A stretch of 38,883 bases of DNA, taken from the NCBI RefSeq assembly GCF_001468085.1, contig NZ_LNZB01000020.1, positions 1 to 38,883 on the forward strand, read 5' to 3'. The position numbers and the translations under genes were made by a program. How positions within the stretch are numbered: the first letter of the stretch is position 1; every line of letters begins with the position of its first letter. The notes beneath the pieces were generated by a model, which was given only the letters and a program-made list of their open reading frames with translations, was not told where the DNA came from and made no database searches. Source of the DNA: Legionella waltersii (GTDB lineage: Bacteria > Pseudomonadota > Gammaproteobacteria > Legionellales > Legionellaceae). Of this stretch, positions 33,156 to 38,883 are shown one piece after another.

Positions 33156-34205
33156 ATGGCTTTAGCTAGCACCAACGTGCATGCTGCTGAAAGTCTGTGC
33201 AGGAGCGACCAAGAAAGAGTAGTTAGAATGAAAGAGAAAAATGACCAGATGAAAAAATCGAACACGCCAATGCAAGCAGTCCAAAACAAGCCTAAGGTCC
33301 TTGAGACATTTCCTCAATTTATAAGTTCCTGCCCTTATTTGCTGGCTAAACTAGACTATGACCTCGAACGCGCTGGAACGAAAGTCGATTATGGAAATGA
33401 GACATGCAAACAAAAAAAAGGAATTTTCGTTTCAGAAATTATTAAAAAGCAAATGGACGCAGTTATGATGGTCCAGCGGTTAAATGAAGTTTATCAAGAT
33501 CCAGATAAAAAACTATTTACTGTGGTTAAGTCCTCAAGTGGCCAAGGTTTTCGGATACAAGTATCATTTCATCGGATTGATGATTACGATAAAGAAAACA
33601 AAAAGATATTTAATCAAGTTTTAATGGAATTGAAACGTTCATTTTCATTTAAAATCAATGACGATGTCCTGAATCCTCAACAAATTACAAAAGTTGACTG
33701 GAGTAGTGATCAAACATTCCCAGCTAAAATGCCAATATTCTTTGGTGTTCGTGGTGAATTCTATGGAGGCAGGTCTAAAGAATTTGTAAAGAACACTTTA
33801 GTGACATCCTTCATTGATACTACCAATTCAATATCCAAATTATTTAATGACAATCTAAAGCTAGTGGAAGAGGGTCATAGAGCGGATGAATATTTCCTCG
33901 AACCCAAAGTGAGTGTAAAAATAGTCCGTATATTTAATAGCCTGCCTGCCCAACTTAAAAGCAGGCCTGGTCGAGAAGCATTTAAAAATGAAGTCGGTGG
34001 ACAAATCATTCAGGGTATAACCGGGATGGATAAAGACTCATCGAAATACCTTGCACAAAACTATTTAAGACCAGAGGATATTGGGCGTCTTTCACAACTC
34101 AATAGGGGGACTAGGGAAATGGCAACCAGTTTTTTTAAGAAACAGGTTGCAAGTTCGAAAAACGAACCAGAGTCCTCTAATAATTCAACTCTAAAAAAGG
34201 GTTAG
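33156..34205 (+). CDS. Unknown effector-like protein (349 residues)
   Basis: The N terminus, MALASTNVHAAESLC, looks like the last part of a signal peptide with an A-x-A cleavage site (VHA-AE), but no hydrophobic core precedes it and an in-frame stop lies about 12 codons upstream; the gene may have lost its original start. The body is hydrophilic with helical stretches. Near the C terminus YLRPEDIGRLSQLNRGTREM resembles the second half of an F-box, though the first half is unclear. The tail is Glu/Ser/Asn-rich (SSKNEPESSNNSTLKKG). There is no good ribosome binding site. The family is not recognised. Confidence 0.6.
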   Translation: MALASTNVHAAESLCRSDQERVVRMKEKNDQMKKSNTPMQAVQNKPKVLETFPQFISSCPYLLAKLDYDLERAGTKVDYGNETCKQKKGIFVSEIIKKQMDAVMMVQRLNEVYQDPDKKLFTVVKSSSGQGFRIQVSFHRIDDYDKENKKIFNQVLMELKRSFSFKINDDVLNPQQITKVDWSSDQTFPAKMPIFFGVRGEFYGGRSKEFVKNTLVTSFIDTTNSISKLFNDNLKLVEEGHRADEYFLEPKVSVKIVRIFNSLPAQLKSRPGREAFKNEVGGQIIQGITGMDKDSSKYLAQNYLRPEDIGRLSQLNRGTREMATSFFKKQVASSKNEPESSNNSTLKKG

Positions 34206-34226
34206 TGATGGTTTTTTAGCCATCAC
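34205..34226 (+). terminator. Hairpin directly after the 33156-34205 gene
   Basis: GTGATGG and CCATCAC form a perfect 7-bp stem with an 8-base loop, starting at the last base of the stop codon. No run of T follows, so it may be a weak terminator or an mRNA 3' end stabiliser. Confidence 0.35.
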
Positions 34227-34284
34227 CCAAAATAAAATTGTCTTAACAGGTCAAACCATAGGGGGAGTCCTTAAATAACCGAAT

Positions 34285-34325
34285 CACCTCTTTTAACTTG
34301 TTGTAATCAGCCCTTAAAAGAGGTG
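34285..34325. repeat. 12-bp perfect inverted repeat
   Basis: CACCTCTTTTAA and TTAAAAGAGGTG, with a 17-base spacer, in the 630-base gap between two effector-like genes. There is no terminal T-tract. It could be a regulator-binding dyad or a relic of an element end. The rest of the gap holds the small ORF at 34479 and no other gene. Confidence 0.5.
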
Positions 34326-34478
34326 GGCATCAACAAGACAAAAGTAACATCCCATGTTATCCCGATTAAAAAATCGCCTGCGGTTGTTTAATAATTTCTT
34401 AATAAAAAACGGGTATAATTGAACAATTGTTTCGCAATACGAACATGATTCATGTTGCATAGTATGGAAGTAATCCTG

Positions 34479-34586
34479 ATGTTAGCAGTACTAGAGCTTA
34501 AAGCCCATCAAAACTTGAGACAGTGCTCTGTTGCTGAAATCGTTCATGCCATTGAATTCCCAAGCCATAAAATCCCTGCACACTAA
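34479..34586 (+). CDS. Small ORF ending in FPSHKIPAH, upstream of 34840 gene
   Basis: A 35-residue frame (MLAVLELKAHQNLRQCSVAE, then IVHAIEFPSHKIPAH) whose last residues and DNA (CCCAAGCCATAAAAT) resemble the YPSHK motif, but its N-terminal part differs and the motif lies near the end. An in-frame ATG at 34464 would add five residues. It precedes an ankyrin-like/membrane protein gene by about 250 bases. The weakest of the motif group. Confidence 0.25.
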   Translation: MLAVLELKAHQNLRQCSVAEIVHAIEFPSHKIPAH

Positions 34587-34839
34587 CAACCACTCATTAA
34601 GAGTATTACGCCAGTTTTTGCGACGTTGCCAAGGCATCTGTAGGCTGGCTGTCCGCTCCCTTATGGTGGCTCGGTTGTTCGCGCTTGATTAAACATTGCC
34701 CCCAATCCAGTCCAATTCAATCCGAGTCGCTACCATAGGGGTGGCGCATAGCACCACGCGTTTCAGATCGGTCGTAATCTCTTAATAACCCGTAAATACC
34801 ACATTATTGAATAGTAACTAATGAAGAGTTGATGGCCAC

Positions 34840-35802
34840 ATGAATACAGAGAACCCTAGAAACCAACAAGAGAAAAAAAACGAATCGCCCGTCGATGTGT
34901 TAACCGATTGCCCTAGTCGGAAAAACATAGAACCTATTCGCCAAGAGGAGGTTCTCAATGCGATTGGAAACGTATCTAGTACTCCACGAGAGGGTAGGCT
35001 CAAGGTAGTAGTCCTCGAGAAAGATGCAAAGGGATTTACCCTTTTACATTATGCCAGTTTCTTTCCAAATGAGCTGAAAACCATTTTGGAACTTTTGCCT
35101 GAAGAACAACGGATGACGGCAATATTCTATCCTTCTGTCAACCTCATTGATGATGTCATTGACCGACCCCAATCGTTGAAGGCTGTTTTAGACGTTTGCT
35201 CAGAGGAGCAAAAAATTGCCGTGCTCAAGACCAAGAGTCCCCACCTCCAATCTATTTTATATCGGGTTGCGATGAACACCGAAGTGCTAAGAGTCATTCA
35301 AGAGTCTTTAAATGAAAGCCAACACCCATTTGCAGTAGAGTTGAACGATAGAATAAGCAGTATTTTAAATCTGAAGTTGGCAATAGACCTTATGCGCCAG
35401 TATGGAAAAAGCCTAGAAGCCCTCAAAGGCGCTACTGTCGTTACACTGGCCGATGGCCTAGAGCAGCAAGTGAATGACTTTTTGCAGAGCATAAAAACAA
35501 ATCCAAAAGAGATGAAGAAAAGGCTAGAGGACTTTAAACGGGAGTTTATCGTCCTTCTAAACAGCAAAAACAAAGAGATGCAACATCATCGAGCCATTTG
35601 GAAACCGATTGTTGCCAATGTATTGATTGCCTTATCCGGGATTGGATTATTTTTACTGGGCTGCAGATTGGCGAAGCAGGTTTATTCCCAGCAGCCCATG
35701 ACGGTCAATAATTGTTTGTTTTTTGCAAAAACGTCCTCTGAAATTAAACAACAACAGGTACAAAAAAGATTGGATGCATTCATCACCGCTAATGTTGTCT
35801 GA
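34840..35802 (+). CDS. Ankyrin-like effector candidate with C-terminal membrane span
   Basis: 320 residues. A polar N terminus is followed by DAKGFTLLHYASFFPNELKT and three further degenerate helical repeats of similar spacing (LKTILELLPEEQRMTAIF, LKAVLDVCSEEQKIAVLK, LRVIQESLNESQHPF), an ankyrin-like solenoid. A helical region (about 195-250) leads to HRAIWKPIVANVLIALSGIG and LFLLGCRLA, one strong membrane span, and a short tail. From memory, several Legionella effectors end in a similar HR-WK-I-AN--IALTGIG region. Inference: an effector anchored in a host membrane. The ribosome binding site is weak. Confidence 0.65.
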   Translation: MNTENPRNQQEKKNESPVDVLTDCPSRKNIEPIRQEEVLNAIGNVSSTPREGRLKVVVLEKDAKGFTLLHYASFFPNELKTILELLPEEQRMTAIFYPSVNLIDDVIDRPQSLKAVLDVCSEEQKIAVLKTKSPHLQSILYRVAMNTEVLRVIQESLNESQHPFAVELNDRISSILNLKLAIDLMRQYGKSLEALKGATVVTLADGLEQQVNDFLQSIKTNPKEMKKRLEDFKREFIVLLNSKNKEMQHHRAIWKPIVANVLIALSGIGLFLLGCRLAKQVYSQQPMTVNNCLFFAKTSSEIKQQQVQKRLDAFITANVV

Positions 35803-36078
35803 ATTTTGATAAAATGAGACCTCTGTGTAAGCGTATTCAAAGAGCATCTTTTTAATCATCTTCGTTCTACTCACTCCAGGGGGTGATAATACTTAGGGCC
35901 AGTATTGTCACGACAATTATCAATCGGTCAAGTTCCCCTTGTTCAATTCAATTGTAAACAATTTTTGAAGAGAATTAGTATGGCTGTGTTGTTTGATCTA
36001 GCCTACATTGGTGTTCGGGGCTATAAGTACAACATATTCTTTTCAACTATACTTTGTATTACTACAGGCGAGGTCGTT

Positions 36079-36921
36079 ATGTACAGAAAGAAAGTTGGTG
36101 CCATTATTCTTATCCAAGCAGCATGGGATGTGTTGAAAAGTAATAAATACATGATGATTTTCCCATTATTGTCCTTGATTAGCGTTGTCCTAATTCTTTG
36201 CTCCTTCACACAATCATTTACCCAAATGATGAATTTTTCAGAACCTACGTCTATTTTAGAATACGCTAAATTATGGTTATTTTATTTTATCAATTATTTT
36301 ATTATTACTTTCTTCAATGTGGGGCTTACATGTTGTGCCCTAAGAAGAATGAAGAATGAAAGCGCCTCTTTTAAAGACGGTATTTTAGAAGCCTGTAAAA
36401 AGGTCCATCAGATTTTGGGTTGGTCTCTGTTTTTCGCCAGTGTTGCATTGATTATACGCATTATCGAGGATAAATCGTCTTGGGTTGCTGATTTTATCAT
36501 GAATATTCTCGAGAGTGCTTTCACGTTGGCGAGCTACCTGATGATACCTGTCATGGTGGCTGAGAATAAAAACCCATTTGCGGCGTTGAAAGGCTCTGCC
36601 GAATTGTTTAAGAAAACATGGGGCAATCAAATCAAGGGCGAAATTGGAATGGGGTTGTATTTTATTTTATTTGCGGCACCAGCGATTCTGCTATTCGTTA
36701 TAGGGATTACAACATTTGGTGATAGCCCAAGCATCATGTCAATATTTATTACGCTAGGTGTGGCTTACCTATTGATACTATGGGTAGCGCAAGCAGCTTT
36801 GGATACAGTGTATCGGGGGGCGCTTTATGTTTACAGCAAAACCGGTGAAGTACCAGAAGGGTTTGAAGCAACAATCAATAGAGTAGAACCTTCAGAGTCT
36901 GACCCAATTGACTTTTATTAA
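36079..36921 (+). CDS. Multi-pass inner membrane protein (DUF6159-like)
   Basis: 280 residues with about six hydrophobic segments, including MMIFPLLSLISVVLILCSF, LWLFYFINYFIITFFNVGLT and MGLYFILFAAPAILLFVIGI. The N terminus (GAIILIQAAWDVLKSNKYMM) and the later LKGSAELFKKTWGNQ and VYRGALYVYSKTGEVPEGF blocks fit the DUF6159 membrane family as I recall it. ATG 36079 has GAGG five bases upstream; the frame extends 58 codons further but without a ribosome binding site and with unrelated sequence. Function unknown. The C terminus is acidic (ESDPIDFY). The 275 bases upstream hold no gene. Confidence 0.75.
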   Translation: MYRKKVGAIILIQAAWDVLKSNKYMMIFPLLSLISVVLILCSFTQSFTQMMNFSEPTSILEYAKLWLFYFINYFIITFFNVGLTCCALRRMKNESASFKDGILEACKKVHQILGWSLFFASVALIIRIIEDKSSWVADFIMNILESAFTLASYLMIPVMVAENKNPFAALKGSAELFKKTWGNQIKGEIGMGLYFILFAAPAILLFVIGITTFGDSPSIMSIFITLGVAYLLILWVAQAALDTVYRGALYVYSKTGEVPEGFEATINRVEPSESDPIDFY

Positions 36922-37035
36922 TACAACTACTATTGAGGGTCTTACCCCAGGATTTCACGTCACTTTATGGGCCTATGGAAGTACAACCAGTCATAGGCTA
37001 TACTTTTTTTACTTCTATCAAAAGTGAGACTCAAC

Positions 37036-37479
37036 ATGGGAAAAGGAACTCCAGTGGAATTAACAAAAATTAAAAAAATTGTTGCTGAAATTCAAGAATT
37101 TCCAGCTAAGATTGATTCTGAAGAGCAGGCTAAAAATGCACGACATTTACTGAAAAAATACGCCGTATTGTCTGAAAAAATCGAGAGGAACATATTAATT
37201 ACTGCCGCACATCAAAAGGAACTTGCAAAAATTCGTACTGAAGAGTTCAAAGCCATTAGGCGTACACTCAAAGAAAAAGCAAATATAATCCTACGTGCAA
37301 AAGACAACAAGAAAGTTCAGAGTGAAAAACCTGCGAAAAAAACCGTAAAATCAACAGCCCCCAAAAAAACCACAAAAGCGGCTGATGCTGCAGTTGCAAA
37401 AGACACCGATACTAAAAAAGCCGTTAAAAAAGCAGCACCTAAACCTAAAAAAGTTAGCGCTTCTAAAAACGCTGAATAA
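37036..37479 (+). CDS. Histone H1-like basic protein with coiled-coil N terminus
   Basis: 147 residues. The N-terminal two thirds are helical and charged (IKKIVAEIQEFPAKIDSEEQ, ITAAHQKELAKIRTEEFKAI). The C-terminal 50 residues are almost entirely Lys, Ala, Pro, Thr and Val (KPAKKTVKSTAPKKTTKA, KKAVKKAAPKPKKVSASK), like bacterial histone H1-type tails and the tail of PhaF phasins. It probably binds nucleic acid. ATG 37036 (GAGA upstream) is preferred over the GTG at 37024. The next gene, 310 bases on, has a related Lys/Ala-rich tail. Confidence 0.7.
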   Translation: MGKGTPVELTKIKKIVAEIQEFPAKIDSEEQAKNARHLLKKYAVLSEKIERNILITAAHQKELAKIRTEEFKAIRRTLKEKANIILRAKDNKKVQSEKPAKKTVKSTAPKKTTKAADAAVAKDTDTKKAVKKAAPKPKKVSASKNAE

Positions 37480-37756
37480 TTGGGGTCTGTCGTAAAAATA
37501 GGTGTTGGTTGGGGGCAATGCCCTCTGCGGCGTCATTCCCCTCCAAAGTCATTTTCTAAAAAACTCCAATCGAGCACCTGGTAGAATGGTCGTTGTTTTT
37601 TATTAATAAACAATGTGTTACAAAAAATACCGTTTCTTGTTTTTTTTGCAGGCTATTTTGGAGTCCTAACATAGTTTCCAATTCAATGAGTGAATTGCTT
37701 CTGATTTTTTGGACAAAAATAGCTGGTTTATTGACAAATGAAAATTAAGTTCTAAT

Positions 37757-37765
37757 CTTAATATT
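37757..37765 (+). promoter_or_regulatory. Possible PmrA-type half site
   Basis: CTTAATATT matches the 9-base PmrA half site described for Legionella effector promoters. A poor second copy (ATTAAGTTC) lies 13 bases upstream, not at the usual 11-base spacing. It is 26 bases before the phasin gene; chance occurrence in AT-rich DNA is quite possible. Confidence 0.2.
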
Positions 37766-37791
37766 GTGCAATGCAACAAATGGAGAGAATA

Positions 37792-38685
37792 ATGCATAAT
37801 GAATACCTTAAAGGGATTAGTTTAAATCCATTGATAAAACCGGTACAGGAATTACTTGAGTTGAATGCTAAAACAGTTCAAAGTCTGGTTTATAATAATC
37901 CACTAGAACTATTTAGTGTTAAAAAACCAGAAGAGTTTGTGGAGAAAAACGTTGATGCATTTATACGTTATGGCCATAACGCATTGAATTACATCCAAGA
38001 CGTGATTCGCATTATGGATAAACAATGGATAAGTATATCTAAAGAATTAAAGGATCAAACCAAACAATCCATTCAAAGGTCACAAAAACAAGCTAGCAAA
38101 TCTACTAAAGTTGTAGCGAAAGCAGCAAAAAATAGTGTGAAACGGACTAAGTCAGCTACAAGCAAAAGTGCTAAGCCAGCCGTGACCAAGAGTGCTAAAC
38201 CAGTTGTGAGCAAGAGTGCTAAGCCAGTTGTGAGCAAAAGTGCTAAGCCAGCCGTGAGCAAAAGTGCAAAACCAGTTGTGAGCAAAAGTGCTAAGCCAGC
38301 CGTGAGCAAAAGTGCTAAGCCAGCCGTGAGCAAGAGTGCTAAGTCAGCCGTGAGCAAAAGTGCTAAGTCAGCCGTGAGCAAAAGTGCTAAGCCAGTTGTG
38401 AGCAAGAGTGCTAAGCCAGTTGTGAGCAAGAGTGCTAAGCCAGTTGTGAGCAAAAGTGCTAAGCCAGTTGTGAGCAAAAGTGCGAAGCTGGCTATTCAAT
38501 CTTATGAACTGAATAAACCACAAACGACAGGCTTTAATAAACCAACAGTTATGCCTTCTTCTTTAGTTCATAAGGAAGACATTAAGGTCGATAATAAAAG
38601 TCAGAATGTAAAAAATATAAGCTCAAATTTTCCAAAATTTGGAAAAGAAGTGATTGCTGAAATAAAGACTGATCCATTTAAATAA
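37792..38685 (+). CDS. PhaF-like phasin with Lys/Ser repeat tail
   Basis: 297 residues. Residues 1-100 resemble the phasin domain: amphipathic helices without a signal peptide (LIKPVQELLELNAKTVQSLV, NALNYIQDVIRIMDKQWISI). Residues 101-240 are Lys/Ser/Ala/Val-rich, with 14 copies of SKSAKPVV or close variants, followed by a 60-residue non-repeated end. The layout, phasin plus histone-like tail, is that of Pseudomonas PhaF, which coats polyhydroxyalkanoate granules and binds DNA. No PHA synthase is in the window. ATG 37792 is chosen because GGAGA lies 5 bases upstream; the frame begins at 37771. Confidence 0.75.
   Translation: MHNEYLKGISLNPLIKPVQELLELNAKTVQSLVYNNPLELFSVKKPEEFVEKNVDAFIRYGHNALNYIQDVIRIMDKQWISISKELKDQTKQSIQRSQKQASKSTKVVAKAAKNSVKRTKSATSKSAKPAVTKSAKPVVSKSAKPVVSKSAKPAVSKSAKPVVSKSAKPAVSKSAKPAVSKSAKSAVSKSAKSAVSKSAKPVVSKSAKPVVSKSAKPVVSKSAKPVVSKSAKLAIQSYELNKPQTTGFNKPTVMPSSLVHKEDIKVDNKSQNVKNISSNFPKFGKEVIAEIKTDPFK
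38161..38496 (+). repeat. 24-bp coding tandem repeat (14 units)
   Basis: Fourteen consecutive 24-base units (AGCAAAAGTGCTAAGCCAGT plus TGTG, with variants) encode SKSAKPVV/SKSAKPAV. Variation is mostly synonymous or Val/Ala and Pro/Ser, and identical units sit next to each other at 38395-38472, which suggests recent copy-number change. The unit is in frame, so size variation leaves the protein readable. Confidence 0.92.
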
Positions 38686-38708
38686 TCCTATTTAAAGGCT
38701 TATCGTCA

Positions 38709-38748
38709 ATAAGAGGATCAATGGGATAATGTTCATTGTTCCTCTTAT
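38709..38748 (+). terminator. Intrinsic terminator after the phasin gene
   Basis: ATAAGAGG (38709-38716) and CCTCTTAT (38741-38748) form an 8-bp stem, extended by CAATG/CATTG inside, followed by CCTTTTATTTT on the plus strand. Position, 24 bases after the stop, fits termination of the phasin transcript. Confidence 0.55.
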
Positions 38749-38876
38749 CCTTTTATTTTCCCACCAGCATGCTTAGTCATGTAGTCTTTCATTGCCAGGA
38801 CTTCTAAATAACTCCCAACATCTAATTGATATTTGGAGTAAAATTTATCTGATTTTCGATCAAGCTCATGCCGAAC
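38745..38876 (-). other. Possible C-terminal end of a minus-strand gene at the window edge
   Basis: A 43-codon frame on the minus strand, protein-like in composition (VRHELDRKSDKFYSKYQLDV, then GSYLEVLAMKDYMTKH), ends at 38745. A TGA lies directly upstream at 38877-38879, only a few bases from the edge, so either the gene is frameshifted there or this is a remnant. It cannot be identified without sequence beyond 38883. Confidence 0.3.
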
Positions 38877-38883
38877 TCAGCTG

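Noticed and set aside
38073..38477. 134-codon minus-strand ORF of Leu/Thr/Ala repeats
   Set aside because: Antisense of the phasin's 24-base repeat; its composition follows from the repeat and it has no start signal.

Overview
The window looks like accessory chromosome of a Legionella-type intracellular gammaproteobacterium; this is inferred, since no rRNA or species marker is present. The DNA is AT-rich. It is packed with eukaryote-like proteins typical of Dot/Icm effector repertoires (F-box, leucine-rich repeats, ankyrin repeats, an NTAN1/CheD-like deamidase, a plant-IQM-like SGHY domain) set among small ORFs, transposase relics and decayed genes. No Dot/Icm structural gene is present, so 'effector' is a prediction throughout.

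Layout. 1-8020: a five-gene drug/metabolite efflux operon on the minus strand (adaptor, double ATPase, two ABC-2 permeases, TolC-like outer membrane lipoprotein; YbhGFSR-like) lies between two relics of one REP-associated tyrosine transposase element; the left relic keeps the C-terminal coding part and the right relic the N-terminal part. 8324-11197: a cyclic-nucleotide-binding/CPBP-protease fusion, a dead IS982-like transposase and a secreted glycosidase. 11586-15870: a MacB/DevBCA-like ABC exporter operon on the minus strand. 16039-17092: an inverted repeat, a flagellin-like gene fragment, a 7-bp tandem repeat and a ParD/PemK-type toxin-antitoxin pair. 17295-26196: a dense effector-like island holding an LRR/F-box gene and an F-box/membrane gene each cut by one in-frame TAG, ankyrin, NTAN1-like and SGHY-domain genes, and a second F-box/membrane gene. 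26363-28535: aromatic amino acid genes (DAHP synthase, chorismate mutase/prephenate dehydrogenase), followed by a GC-rich 78-bp tandem repeat. 29062-31107: a small unknown protein and two TPM-domain membrane proteins. 31246-35802: an Asp/Glu-racemase-domain protein, an unknown effector-like protein and an ankyrin-like/transmembrane protein. 36079-38685: a membrane protein, a histone-H1-like basic protein and a PhaF-like phasin with 14 eight-residue repeats.

The most unusual signal is a short coding motif, YPSHK, found upstream of several effector-like genes. In two of them it sits in a 31-codon ORF at the identical residue position, with an equivalent promoter about 33 nt upstream. A related sequence (YPSHI) is the N terminus of another gene. 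It could be a leader peptide, a shared 5' element, or the remnant of a once-widespread gene start. Starts were often moved from the longest ORF to an internal codon with a ribosome binding site; each entry says why.
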